Translations under genes and position numbers: made by a program
Notes under the pieces: model-generated
What the model was told of the DNA's origin: nothing
Seen by the model: the letters and a program-made list of their open reading frames with translations, nothing else
Database searches by the model: none
Part shown: positions 7,173 to 14,316 of the stretch, piece after piece
Layout of the letters: each line of letters opens with the position of its first letter
Position numbering within the stretch: position 1 is the stretch's first letter
IMG/VR virus record: IMGVR_UViG_3300032214_001486
Location: 1-64,000 of that record
From: a virus
Direction: 5' to 3' (one strand)
DNA length: 64,000 nt

Positions 7173-7952
7173 ATGGACACCACCCGAAGCCCAGGCGCAG
7201 GCATTAAACGGCTCGTGAACGCGGCAGAGAATAAGCTGACCGCACCCTATGTCCTACAGGTCATCGTCGCCTTCTGGAGCGAGACTGACCTGATCATCGT
7301 CGGGCTTTTGGGCCGTACCTGCCTGATCTTCCTGATTACTGAGAAAAACGGATTGCAGGCTCGAACCCGCCGGCTGCCTCTGGTCACGGCTTCTGGCGAA
7401 GTCATGGCGGTGATGCTCCCGCGGGAGGAGGACCGCGAAAAGGCTGAAAATGCCTATGAGTTCTGGTCGCCCGATAAGATCATGCCGGCAGTCAATGAGA
7501 TCATGCGTGGGCGGGCGCAAGAGTTGCGTCAGGATAGTTTTTGGACTAACTTCCCCCGTGGTCAATTCGCGCCCGCTTACCGCGGCGGGGACGTTGAAAT
7601 CTCCCTGATCGCCGTGCTGTATGGGAGCACGGGGGAGACAATGCACACCCTGCACAACCTTTTGACCAATTCCCCGTCGTTCCCGACCCCGCACACGATC
7701 CAAGAGGCGGAAGTAATACAGCACGCGGTCGAGTCGTCGGCGCACGCGCTCACCCTCACCCGTGAAATCGAGAATATCACGGTCACGCGCCCCGCCCCCG
7801 CAACCTTTTCAGACTCGCAGCGGGACGTTTTGGCCGAGATCACAAAATACTTGGCCCGCGATCTTGAACAGATCGGGCAAAAGCTGCGCGACAAAATGAA
7901 AAGCTCTATTGTGGGCCGCGCTTTTTACGACGATCCCGTCGCCGAGGCTTAG
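7173..7952 (+). CDS. Hypothetical protein, 259 aa
   Basis: ATG with GGAGG about 10 nt upstream, 5 nt after the preceding stop, so probably one operon. The product is well mixed in composition and looks folded, with a hydrophobic stretch near residues 38-56 (LIIVGLLGRTCLIFLI) that is more like a beta core than a membrane span. C-terminal 60 residues are helical. No family recognised. Confidence 0.65.
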   Translation: MDTTRSPGAGIKRLVNAAENKLTAPYVLQVIVAFWSETDLIIVGLLGRTCLIFLITEKNGLQARTRRLPLVTASGEVMAVMLPREEDREKAENAYEFWSPDKIMPAVNEIMRGRAQELRQDSFWTNFPRGQFAPAYRGGDVEISLIAVLYGSTGETMHTLHNLLTNSPSFPTPHTIQEAEVIQHAVESSAHALTLTREIENITVTRPAPATFSDSQRDVLAEITKYLARDLEQIGQKLRDKMKSSIVGRAFYDDPVAEA

Positions 7953-8123
7953 GTCGGGCCGGCGCTGACGCGCAGCCCCGCCCTGATTTGTGGGCCCCGC
8001 TGGCCCCGCTGGCCCCGCCGCCCGCCGCCGCCCGACCAGCCCCGCCGCCCGACCAGCCCCGCCGCCCGCCGCCGCCCGACACGCTCTCTATAGGGCCCCG
8101 CGCCACGCCGGGCCCGATCCGCA
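7953..8123 (+). repeat. GC-rich intergenic repeat region
   Basis: After the stop codon the sequence has repeated GGCCCCGCT units and then CCAGCCCCGCCGCCCGA-type units copied two to three times. No credible start plus SD lies here. The region leads into the terminator at 8124. Confidence 0.5.
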
Positions 8124-8170
8124 AAAGGCCCACCACCACGTCAATGTGGGGGCCTTTACACTTTTCTTTG
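8124..8170 (+). terminator. Intrinsic terminator
   Basis: AAAGGCCCAC (8124-8133) pairs with GTGGGGGCCTTT (8146-8157) with a small bulge; a T-rich run (CTTTTCTTT) follows. It ends the transcript of the 6201-7952 group before the next promoter at 8180. Confidence 0.7.
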
Positions 8171-8179
8171 CAGACGACC

Positions 8180-8208
8180 TTGACGCCCGGCAGAGGGCGG
8201 GCTATCAG
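8180..8208 (+). promoter_or_regulatory. Promoter TTGACG-17-TATCAG with 5' UTR hairpin
   Basis: The -35 TTGACG (8180-8185), spacer CCCGGCAGAG onward (17 bp) and -10 TATCAG (8203-8208). Downstream GGTGGGG pairs with CCCCACC, enclosing a GGGGC/GCCCC stem, as at the promoter at 1024. The two loci look like copies of one regulatory cassette. Confidence 0.8.
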
Positions 8209-8259
8209 GTGGGGGCCGGGGCGCTGAGCCCCCCCCCTCCCCACCGACCGGAGCCCGCC

Positions 8260-8502
8260 GTGACCCGCCCTCCCCTCTCCCCCGGACAAATTGAGTCGGC
8301 CGCCGCCCTGGCCCGCGGGATCGCCGCCCTCGACGCCGCGGTTGACCTTGACACCATCCTCGACAGCGAGGACGCCGACCTGATCGGCGACGACGACTAT
8401 AGCGCCCTGCGGGCACACGCCCGGTCCCTGGGGTTTGATCTGGAAAACAGCGAGGACGGCGACATTTTCGCCGTCGATACCGAGGGAGACGGCGAGGAAT
8501 AG
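8260..8502 (+). CDS. Small acidic protein, 80 aa
   Basis: GTG start with GGAG seven bases upstream, behind the promoter at 8180. The product is acidic throughout (DLDTILDSEDADLIGDDD) and ends DTEGDGEE. Its position behind a duplicated promoter/hairpin cassette parallels the gene at 1111, also with an acidic end, but their bodies are not clearly similar. Unknown function. Confidence 0.65.
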   Translation: MTRPPLSPGQIESAAALARGIAALDAAVDLDTILDSEDADLIGDDDYSALRAHARSLGFDLENSEDGDIFAVDTEGDGEE

Positions 8503-8582
8503 CGCCCCCCGGCGACGGGCGCCGCCGTAAATGCGCCCACCACCGTCGCCCACCACCGTCGCCCACCACCACCGGAGCCCCT

Positions 8583-8924
8583 ATGACCACCCCCGCCGTT
8601 CGCTGGGCCATCGCGGTCTTTTGCCCCTATTCCGAGGTCTGGTTCGCCCGCCCCGCCCGCCCCCCCTCTGCCGAGGATAGGGGGATCGCGGCCGCCGAAC
8701 GGCACCGCCACGACCCGGAGGAGGAGGCGCGGGAATTGCCCCTCGGCTACCGCCCCCTGTCCGCCCCGCCGGGCGGGCGCGCCCCGTCCCGCCGGCAGCG
8801 AGCGGCGATTAAAAAGGCCCTCGGCCTTGCCCGGCGGCGCAATGTGGAATTTTCCGCCCGCTTTGACGCGGGTAACCCCCACACCCAGGAAGGCTGGGAT
8901 ATTCGCTGGCAGGCAACAAAGTGA
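8583..8924 (+). CDS. Hypothetical protein, 113 aa
   Basis: ATG with GGAG and the usual C-rich gap. The product has a basic central part (RAPSRRQRAAIKKALGLARRR) that may touch nucleic acid, and a short hydrophobic start. It overlaps the next gene by 4 nt (GTGA). First of four coupled genes up to 9829. Confidence 0.62.
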   Translation: MTTPAVRWAIAVFCPYSEVWFARPARPPSAEDRGIAAAERHRHDPEEEARELPLGYRPLSAPPGGRAPSRRQRAAIKKALGLARRRNVEFSARFDAGNPHTQEGWDIRWQATK

Positions 8925-9193
8925 AAGCCGCCCCCCACGACTTGACGCCGTTCTACGCGGCAGAACCCAAGGGCCGATACCTGTGGGAGAATTTCGCCGT
9001 CGTGGTGAAAATCCCCGGTCGGCCCCGGAAAAACAGCGCCACGCCACGCGCCGCCGGCTGGCTGCTTTTGAGCGGTCACGCCCTGGCGGACCCGGAACAC
9101 TACGGGCCGATCCGGCTTGTAGGGATTTTCCCCCGTTGGCTCGACGCCCACCTTGCGGCGTTTGATCAAATTGAAAGTAAGGAGCAAAAATGA
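8921..9193 (+). CDS. Hypothetical protein, 90 aa
   Basis: GTG start overlapping the previous stop (GTGA), so it depends on coupling. The sequence is mixed with a central beta-like patch (FAVVVKIPGRP) and a helical end. Its stop overlaps the next ATG. No recognised domain. Confidence 0.6.
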   Translation: MKAAPHDLTPFYAAEPKGRYLWENFAVVVKIPGRPRKNSATPRAAGWLLLSGHALADPEHYGPIRLVGIFPRWLDAHLAAFDQIESKEQK

Positions 9194-9459
9194 ACACCGC
9201 CGCCACCCCCCGCCCCACCACCATCACCCTCGCCGCGACTACGGTCGGCCGGCGCCCCGCCGAGGGCACCGACTGGCCCGTAAACGTGAGCCTGGACCGC
9301 TACGCCCCCGCGGGCCGGCGCCCCGTCTGGACCCTCACCGTCACCTGCCGCGGGATCGCGGAGGGCGCCCAAGGCTACAGCCGCAAGGTTGACGCTATGG
9401 CGGCCTATGGCCGCAAGGTTGCGAACCTGAGCGCCTACTACGCCGCCGGAGGCAAGTAA
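9190..9459 (+). CDS. Hypothetical protein, 89 aa
   Basis: ATG in an ATGA overlap with the gene before, preceded by AAGGAG. The product starts with a low-complexity Thr/Pro stretch and then has strands (WPVNVSLDRY, WTLTVTC) and a YSRKVDAM/AYGRKVAN pair of similar helices. Function unknown. Confidence 0.62.
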   Translation: MNTAATPRPTTITLAATTVGRRPAEGTDWPVNVSLDRYAPAGRRPVWTLTVTCRGIAEGAQGYSRKVDAMAAYGRKVANLSAYYAAGGK

Positions 9460-9460
9460 A

Positions 9461-9829
9461 ATGCGCCCCTCCCCCATTCCCGTTATTTTCTTCCCTGACC
9501 CCGAGGGCGCCGCGTGGATCTCTGCCGCCGGCATTGAGCCTCGTCCCTTGCTCGCCGTGGCGCTGGATCTGCCCAGCGTCGGCGGCTGGGCCTGCCAGGA
9601 TGCCGCGGGGCTCTGGACCTTGCCGGTCCCCACCCGCGACATTGAAGCCCTGATCGATCTTGCCGCCGCCGCCGCCGACATAGAGCGGGTGCTGGCCGGC
9701 AACGAAGCCGAGCACCACAAATGCGCCGCCCACCTCCGCAATCTGCTGGAGGAATATGAATGGGCCGGGGAGGCGCACCCGGCGGCCACCGAAATCCTTA
9801 TGGAAATTGGTTGGGCGCTGACCCCGTAG
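9461..9829 (+). CDS. Hypothetical protein, 122 aa
   Basis: ATG at 9461 after GGAGGCAAGTAAA, whose GGAGG sits in the end of the previous gene. The product has an Ala/Asp-rich helix in the middle (LIDLAAAAADIERVLAG) and a His-containing helical end. It closes the four-gene run from 8583 just before the promoter at 9847. Confidence 0.62.
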   Translation: MRPSPIPVIFFPDPEGAAWISAAGIEPRPLLAVALDLPSVGGWACQDAAGLWTLPVPTRDIEALIDLAAAAADIERVLAGNEAEHHKCAAHLRNLLEEYEWAGEAHPAATEILMEIGWALTP

Positions 9830-9846
9830 CCCCGCTGGACCCCCGC

Positions 9847-9890
9847 TTGACCCCCTACCCCCGCCGGGATAACCCCCGCCGGGGGATTTT
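9847..9890 (+). promoter_or_regulatory. Promoter TTGACC-17-TAACCC with overlapping terminator-type hairpin
   Basis: The -35 TTGACC (9847-9852) and -10 TAACCC (9870-9875) are 17 bp apart. CCCCC (9873-9877) pairs with GGGGG (9881-9885), followed by ATTTT and then the ATG at 9892. The predicted start near 9882 falls in the 3' arm, so own transcripts cannot form the hairpin while read-through RNA can. The GGGGGA is also the SD candidate. Confidence 0.68.
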
Positions 9891-9891
9891 C

Positions 9892-10836
9892 ATGGCTACC
9901 GTATCCAACGCGCAGGACGACGCGAAGCTATTGTTCACGGGGCCCTCGCCCTTTGGTGGGCACCGTTACGATCTATTCGACCTGTGCCCCCGGCGATATG
10001 GGTTGACCTACGAAAAGAACCCGCTCCCCATTGTCGGGGAGGACGGCCAATTGGTGTCCTACACGCCGAGCGCCGTCCAAGACGATAGCGACGACGCCGA
10101 CGAGCCCCAGGAAATTGCATGGGCGCTTATCCGCGGCACCTACGTTCACACCGGCTTAGCCCATCATTACGCCATTCGCCGCGGGCAGCAGCAGGGTAAA
10201 CCCGCGAATATCTACCAGCCCGTTGAAGCGGTGCGGGCTCTGCATAGCTACGACTGCGACGCCGACCCTCACAACGCAGACATTTACACGGAAGCCTTGA
10301 AAGTAACAGAGAAGGTCGTCACCGCCTACATGGCAAAATATGCCTTTGAGCGGGCGAAGGTCATTGTAGTCGAGGAAGTATTCACTCTGCGCTTAGGGGA
10401 GAGCCAAGCCCCCTACACGTTCCGGCTGGACCTTGCGCTACAGGACAACGAAGGCAAGGTCTGGATGACCGACCACAAAACGACTTCTCGCCGATTGCGC
10501 GATCACGGCAAAATCTACGGTATCTCTACTCAATTCCAAGCCTACGCGGTCGGTGGGCAAGCTGTTTACGGGCATAATTATGGCGGGATTGTCGTGAATA
10601 TGCTGGAGATCCCCGAGGACAATAGCCCGATCAAATTCGACCGGCCTAAAACCCCTGGTGTTCCTGGCTTCCTGGCAGAATTTCCCGAGCGTATCGAGCG
10701 CATCTTCAAGTCCATGACAGCCTTAGTCTATTCCGGCTTGCCCGTGCAGCGATGGCCCCGGCGGACGGGGTACGGTTCTTGTTTTGCCTTCCGGCGCCCT
10801 TGTCCGTTCTATGAAACCTGCCGACACCAACCTTGA
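9892..10836 (+). CDS. Cas4/RecB-family PD-(D/E)XK nuclease, probably with an Fe-S cluster, 314 aa
   Basis: Predicted DNA exonuclease. The core motif is FRLDLALQDNEG...DHKT (about residues 184-205), with the D and DxK acids and lysine of the PD-(D/E)XK fold, followed by TQFQAYA, the QxxxY motif of RecB/Cas4/AddB nucleases. One Cys near the N-terminus (LCPRRY) and three at the C-terminus (GSCFAF, RPCPFYETC) match the four-Cys Fe-S arrangement of Cas4-like enzymes. No CRISPR array or cas1/cas2 is present, so a recombination or host-DNA-degradation role is more likely. Placed directly behind its own promoter. Confidence 0.82.
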   Translation: MATVSNAQDDAKLLFTGPSPFGGHRYDLFDLCPRRYGLTYEKNPLPIVGEDGQLVSYTPSAVQDDSDDADEPQEIAWALIRGTYVHTGLAHHYAIRRGQQQGKPANIYQPVEAVRALHSYDCDADPHNADIYTEALKVTEKVVTAYMAKYAFERAKVIVVEEVFTLRLGESQAPYTFRLDLALQDNEGKVWMTDHKTTSRRLRDHGKIYGISTQFQAYAVGGQAVYGHNYGGIVVNMLEIPEDNSPIKFDRPKTPGVPGFLAEFPERIERIFKSMTALVYSGLPVQRWPRRTGYGSCFAFRRPCPFYETCRHQP

Positions 10837-10889
10837 CACTGACGGGCAGCCTCTTTTCAGAAAAGTTTGACTATCGAGCCCTTCTCCCC

Positions 10890-10942
10890 TTGACGACTGG
10901 CAAGTAAGGGGATAGAACGTCGGGGCGGGAGCGAAAGCCCCG
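10890..10942 (+). promoter_or_regulatory. Promoter TTGACG-17-TAGAAC of the tRNA island, with hairpin
   Basis: The -35 TTGACG (10890-10895), spacer ACTGGCAAG onward and -10 TAGAAC (10913-10918). CGGGGC (10921-10926) pairs with GCCCCG (10937-10942); the predicted start near 10925 removes most of the 5' arm. It stands 32 bp before tRNA-Leu and probably starts the RNA-island transcript. Confidence 0.72.
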
Positions 10943-10973
10943 GCCCCTTGAAACCCGAATAAGCATGGCGGCT

Positions 10974-11056
10974 GCCCGGATGGTGGAAAGGTAGACACAG
11001 GGGCCTTAAAAGCCCCTTCCCGTCAGGGAGTGCGGGTTCGATGCCCGCTCCGGGCA
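10974..11056 (+). tRNA. tRNA-Leu (anticodon TAA)
   Basis: Acceptor arms GCCCGGA (10974-10980) and TCCGGGC (11049-11055) pair fully. The anticodon stem GGGGC/GCCCC holds loop CTTAAAA. A long variable arm (TTCCCGTCAGGGAG) and GGTTCGATGCC T-arm fit a class II leucine tRNA. CCA is not encoded. Confidence 0.95.
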
Positions 11057-11358
11057 CTTTTCAGCAATAACGACCCAAAACACAAGCCCACAAGCCTACA
11101 AGCCTTGGTCCCGTGCGGGGTACGGTCCCAAGGTCCACCCATACACAAAAAGAAGAACACAAAACACAATGCGTTTATCGGTCGAGGCCGCCCAATAGGG
11201 CGGGTTACTTCCCCCTGCCGCCTCGCCACGAAGGCACAAGCGGACCTGATCAACCCGCGTGGAAGGACATAATGCTGCTGGATCGAGCAGCCCCCTTACG
11301 GTAACCGGCGACCGATAGAGCCGGCGGTAATCGGCACCCGAAGCGCCGAAAAAGGATT
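11057..11358 (+). other. Non-coding spacer with hairpins in the tRNA island
   Basis: No gene with an SD and sound codons is seen. It contains a hairpin CCTTGG...CCAAGG with an inner CCGT/ACGG stem (11103-11133) and GCTGCT/AGCAGC near 11270-11290. It may be precursor RNA or an unrecognised small RNA. Confidence 0.3.
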
Positions 11359-11390
11359 GGCCCACCTTGGCCTTACAGGTCAAACGGGCT
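11359..11390 (+). repeat. Copy 1 of an element found just upstream of two tRNAs
   Basis: The element begins with GCCCACCTTGGCCTT and ends with ACGGGCT, so its ends GCCC and GGGC can pair. It lies 5 nt before tRNA-Val. A second copy at 14201-14234 lies 8 nt before tRNA-Thr. A role in precursor processing is possible. Confidence 0.55.
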
Positions 11391-11395
11391 ATTGT

Positions 11396-11467
11396 GGCCG
11401 CATAGCTCAGCGGGAGAGCGGCGCCCTTACAAGGCGCGGGTCGGGGGTTCGATCCCCTCTGCGGCTA
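11396..11467 (+). tRNA. tRNA-Val (anticodon TAC)
   Basis: Acceptor GGCCGCA pairs with TGCGGCT (one G-U). D arm GCTC/GAGC, anticodon stem GCGCC/GGCGC with loop CTTACAA, and T arm with TTCGATC. CCA is not encoded. Confidence 0.95.
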
Positions 11468-11707
11468 CTTCCTACGCTTCCTTCGCTTCCTTCGCTTCCT
11501 ACGCTTCTCTCCGGGTGTACGCACCCGCCCCCGGTAGCTGGATCTCGGTGCTTCACCGAATAACTTGGCGTTTCGCCAGTTAATGCCCAACCGCGTCGAG
11601 CCACAAAGCCTTGCGGCTCCCGCGCTGCGCGCTCCCCGCGGTTTCCTGCGGAATATAGCAGCTTCCGATGTAGAGAACCGACCCCCGGCGGATTACCGGG
11701 GGGATAT
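11468..11707 (+). repeat. Tandem CTTCCTACG/CTTCCTTCG repeats and hairpins between tRNAs
   Basis: A run of about four 10-11 bp CTTCCT(A/T)CG units (about 11466-11505) is followed by hairpins CGGTG/CACCG and AACTTGGC/GCCAGTT, and by CCCCCGG/CCGGGGG just before tRNA-Asn. No gene is seen. The stems suggest a structured precursor or an unrecognised RNA. Confidence 0.4.
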
Positions 11708-11783
11708 TCCCTGGTAGCTCAGTTGGTAGAGCAAGCGGCTGTTAACCGCTGTGTCGCAGGTTCGATCCCTGCCCAGGGAGCCA
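11708..11783 (+). tRNA. tRNA-Asn (anticodon GTT)
   Basis: Acceptor TCCCTGG pairs with CCAGGGA; anticodon stem AGCGG/CCGCT with loop CTGTTAA; T arm TTCGATC. The 3' CCA is encoded (11781-11783). Confidence 0.95.
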
Positions 11784-11792
11784 TTTTGTATT

Positions 11793-11865
11793 GTCCCCGT
11801 AGCTCAGTGGATAGAGCAACCGCTTCCTAAGCGGTGGGTCGCAAGTTCGATCCTTGCCGGGGATA
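11793..11865 (+). tRNA. tRNA-Arg (anticodon CCT)
   Basis: Acceptor GTCCCCG pairs with CGGGGAT; anticodon stem ACCGC/GCGGT with loop TTCCTAA; T arm TTCGATC. Ten bases after tRNA-Asn, so probably in one precursor. CCA is not encoded. Confidence 0.94.
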
Positions 11866-11904
11866 CCCCAGGCTCTTAATTACTCTAACTCCGAGCACCT
11901 AACA

Positions 11905-12363
11905 ATGCTGACAGCCAAACAGATCGCAAACATCGGGGCGCAGACCCAAAAAGAGTTGGAAGCAGAAATCCAGCGATGCCTGGAGTACCTGCCCAAAAGC
12001 AAGACGAAGGCATACTGGGAAAAGAGCATGGACGACCGTCTGCTCAAAGCCTTAGACGAGGCGGGCGGGCGGCCTGGAGACCTGTTAGAGAATTTCTTAG
12101 TCGTGTCGGGCCGCGAAGTCGGTTTTGGTATGCTCTTTGAGGATCTGAGGGAGCTTGGGCTGGTGCATTTAGGCCGACCCGGCGTTGACCCGCCCTCCGT
12201 TTCTGATCGGTCTTATTGGATCGCTCACCGTGTGTTCCTCAAATGGCTGGAGGGATACAAACAAGAGTCGGGCCTAAACATCACCGTGACCACAAGGCGG
12301 ACAGATAACTTTCACCCGCTCCTTGAAACGAGCGTTGTGACGATTAAGCTGTACCCAATCTGA
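11905..12363 (+). CDS. Hypothetical protein, 152 aa
   Basis: The ATG at 11905 is preferred because a longer reading would begin inside tRNA-Arg. The N-terminal 60 residues are charged and helical (KELEAEIQRCLEYLPKSKTKAYWEKS), followed by a mixed domain with two Trp. It sits inside the RNA island. No domain recognised. Confidence 0.65.
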   Translation: MLTAKQIANIGAQTQKELEAEIQRCLEYLPKSKTKAYWEKSMDDRLLKALDEAGGRPGDLLENFLVVSGREVGFGMLFEDLRELGLVHLGRPGVDPPSVSDRSYWIAHRVFLKWLEGYKQESGLNITVTTRRTDNFHPLLETSVVTIKLYPI

Positions 12364-12370
12364 GGTAGAT

Positions 12371-12616
12371 ATGAGCCTTCGCATGACAGTCAAAGAGGGG
12401 GAAACCCCGAAACAGGCGATGCTCCGCTACGCTGCCGAGTACGGCGGCTTAGAAGATGAAGTCGAATGGGAATACCAAGAGAGCCTAAAGCAAGGGCTGA
12501 GCGAGCAAGCCGCAGCCTGGGCCGCCTTGTATGAGTGGGATCTGCTGGACTACGTTGACGAAGCGCCGGAAGCCGCGGAAGTCCCCGCTGTTTCCGTTGA
12601 ACCCCAGGCTGGATAG
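12371..12616 (+). CDS. Small acidic hypothetical protein, 81 aa
   Basis: ATG with GAGGTAGAT upstream, 7 nt after the previous gene. Mainly helical and acidic (YGGLEDEVEWEYQESLKQGLSEQ), ending in a Pro/Glu/Ala-rich tail. Unknown function; probably in an operon with its neighbours. Confidence 0.65.
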   Translation: MSLRMTVKEGETPKQAMLRYAAEYGGLEDEVEWEYQESLKQGLSEQAAAWAALYEWDLLDYVDEAPEAAEVPAVSVEPQAG

Positions 12617-12626
12617 GGAGGCACCC

Positions 12627-12872
12627 ATGCCGCACGACCCAAACGACCCGAGGCACCGCACCGGGTTCGACAGCTACCCCGAGGATTATGACTCGGCGGG
12701 CAATCTGACCAAGGAAGGCCGCGAGGCGCGCCGGTACTCTGGTGGCGGCAGCGGCGGGCTCCCGAGGAGCATCCACGACACCTACACGGGGCACATCGGG
12801 GGCGACCTTGGCGGGCGTGGTCCGGCCAGTCACTACCACCCGGACGGCACCAAGAAGTCCGGCCTGGACTAA
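12627..12872 (+). CDS. Hypothetical Gly/Asp/His-rich protein, 81 aa
   Basis: ATG with GGGAGG upstream. The product is hydrophilic with DPNDPRH, SGGGSGG and GGDLGGRG stretches and looks largely disordered. No family known. It is the last coding gene before the tmRNA; the 171-nt gap to 13044 holds a small AAGAT/ATCTT stem and no clear gene. Confidence 0.58.
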   Translation: MPHDPNDPRHRTGFDSYPEDYDSAGNLTKEGREARRYSGGGSGGLPRSIHDTYTGHIGGDLGGRGPASHYHPDGTKKSGLD

Positions 12873-13043
12873 GCCCCGGCCGTACCGGGCCCCGGCCCAA
12901 GATATTGTGATCTTCCCGAGGCACAAAACCCGGCTGCGCCTATTCTGGTAAAGCCGAGCTAAGGGAGGTGGTGGAGGGCGGCGGCGCCAAACCGTTGCCC
13001 CTGGTCTGGTGCTGCGGACCTAAAACTACAGCACACCCCCTTT

Positions 13044-13467
13044 GGGCGCGAAACGGCTTCGACAGGGCGGTGGAAAGGGAGATAGCGTCGTAGGCGTGGT
13101 CCCGGCCTTATACGGTACGCAGAGCAAACTGCCAACAACAACAACCACTTCGGTAACGCTGTCCCCGTCCTCGTGGCGGTCGCGGCGTGATTGAAGTCCG
13201 GGGACCATGTGAGCCCCGGTGCCAGCCCAAGAAGCTAACCCGCTCTTTGTCTGGTGTGCGCGCAGGGTTCTGATGGGGGAAGGGGAACACCACGCAGCCC
13301 CTACACCCCGCTAATCAGCCCGGATATTAGCTCGCCGGGGGGCAAAAGAGTGTGCGACACCCCGGAAAGACGGGGGACACCCGGCCCGCTGGGTTAAGTA
13401 CGGGCAGACGACGTAACTGTTAAACTGAAAGCTGTTCTGGACGCGGGTTCGACTCCCGCCGCGTCCA
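13044..13467 (+). ncRNA. ssrA: tmRNA (one-piece), with a 19-residue tag
   Basis: The 5' GGGCGCG pairs with 3' CGCGTCC (one G-U) to form the tRNA-like acceptor; a T arm (GCGGGTTCGACTCCCGC) precedes the 3' end. The 5' domain has the typical GAAACGGCTTCGACAGGG. A tag frame starts with GCC at 13131 and ends TGA 13188-13190; it encodes ANNNNHFGNAVPVLVAVAA, a tag with an Ala-Ala end as needed for protease recognition. tmRNA with SmpB frees stalled ribosomes and tags the peptide. The gene is uninterrupted at about 424 nt. Phage tmRNAs are known but uncommon. No smpB is visible. Confidence 0.92.
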
Positions 13468-13473
13468 CTCTTT

Positions 13474-13495
13474 GCGGGAACCCAAACCCGCGTTT
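13474..13495 (+). terminator. Weak hairpin after tmRNA
   Basis: GCGGG (13474-13478) and CCCGC (13487-13491) can pair, followed by GTTTAA. The stem is short and the T-run poor, so it may be a processing stem rather than a terminator. Confidence 0.4.
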
Positions 13496-13592
13496 AACCC
13501 AAGGTTCTGCTTGCGACCCGGCCGAAATTCGCCCGGAATGTCGCAGGACCGCCGGCTCTAAGCCGAAAAAGGAGCCCTGGGCTGTAGTCTAC

Positions 13593-13710
13593 AGGTGCCG
13601 TCTGACGACGCGGGCTAATGGGAGCCCGCCGAGGACGGAAGCCCGCCGGTAGGCGAAAGGTCAGCCGAAAGGCTGCATGACCCGCGCCGTGGATATGCTG
13701 CACGGCACCT
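13593..13710 (+). ncRNA. Candidate structured RNA between tmRNA and tRNA-Glu
   Basis: A closing helix AGGTGCCGT (13593-13601) with ACGGCACCT (13702-13710) encloses hairpins GCGGGCT/AGCCCGC (13610-13629), GGTCA/TGACC around GCC-GAAA-GGC (13659-13682) and GCCGTG/CACGGC next to the closing helix. Some helices are alternatives to each other. TTTT follows directly. No start plus SD fits a gene. I do not recognise RNase P, 6S, GOLLD or an intron. Confidence 0.5.
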
Positions 13711-13713
13711 TTT

Positions 13714-13785
13714 GCCCTCGTCGTCTAACGGTCAGGATACCGGATTTTCATTCCGAGGACGCGGGTTCGACTCCCGCCGAGGGTA
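13714..13785 (+). tRNA. tRNA-Glu (anticodon TTC)
   Basis: Acceptor GCCCTCG pairs with CGAGGGT; anticodon loop TTTTCAT gives TTC; T arm TTCGACT. CCA is not encoded. It follows the structured RNA by 3 nt. Confidence 0.93.
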
Positions 13786-13794
13786 CTCACTACC

Positions 13795-14031
13795 ATGCCT
13801 AAGAAATATCCTAAAAACGCGCTGGCGAACGTATCTCTTTGGGCCCGGTTGGTGCGGGTCAACCCCGACCGGGGTTACGGTGACGGTCTTTTCGAGGTCA
13901 TGGCTGCGACTGACCGTGAATACACTCTCCGTCCCTACAAACGCCCAGGCCCGGACATTCAGATTTTCAAGGCACACACGACGCGAGCCCCGATTGAGGA
14001 AACCCGCGCTTACTTGGAGAAAGGAAGATGA
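13795..14031 (+). CDS. Small basic hypothetical protein, 78 aa
   Basis: ATG 9 nt after tRNA-Glu; the only SD-like sequence (GAGGG) lies in the tRNA 3' arm. The product is basic, begins MPKKYPKNALANVSLWARL and looks like a compact beta-rich domain. Unknown function. The gap that follows (14032-14200) shows no gene. Confidence 0.55.
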   Translation: MPKKYPKNALANVSLWARLVRVNPDRGYGDGLFEVMAATDREYTLRPYKRPGPDIQIFKAHTTRAPIEETRAYLEKGR

Positions 14032-14200
14032 CTCCGCTGAACGCCGCTGAGCGTTGATGTTTCCCGGCCCGCGCGGCTCCGTATGCCGGCCGTCCCCTGA
14101 GACGCTAAATGAAGGCGGCGCCCCTCGCCGACACGACTACGCTGGCCTTTTGCGGGTTTGTATACCCAAAAAAGAGGCGGACTGGTCCGTTGGAAGGCTT

Positions 14201-14234
14201 AGCCCACCTTGGCCTTGGAAAAGCTGAACGGGCT
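14201..14234 (+). repeat. Copy 2 of the tRNA-upstream element
   Basis: It shares GCCCACCTTGGCCTT and terminal ACGGGCT with the copy at 11359-11390; the middle differs. AGCCC and GGGCT at its ends can pair. It ends 8 nt before tRNA-Thr. Confidence 0.55.
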
Positions 14235-14242
14235 CTTTGTAC

Positions 14243-14316
14243 GCTGGAATAGCTCAGTTTGGTAGAGCAGCGGTTTTGTAAACCGCCGGTCGTCGGTTCG
14301 AGTCCGACTTTCAGCT
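14243..14316 (+). tRNA. tRNA-Thr (anticodon TGT)
   Basis: Acceptor GCTGGAA pairs with TTTCAGC (one G-U); anticodon stem GCGGT/ACCGC with loop TTTGTAA; T arm TTCGAGT. CCA is not encoded. Confidence 0.93.

Noticed and set aside
9892-10836. CRISPR-associated cas4
   Set aside because: The protein is Cas4-like, but no repeat-spacer array or other cas gene is present in the window.
10829-10860. Promoter at TTGACA overlapping the nuclease stop codon
   Set aside because: At 17 bp the -10 would be TTCAGA, and the good promoter at 10890 serves the downstream RNAs.
13468-13713. RNase P RNA or group I intron next to the tmRNA
   Set aside because: I could not find the conserved RNase P core pieces or intron P/Q/R/S-like pairing; the stems are better described as an unassigned RNA.
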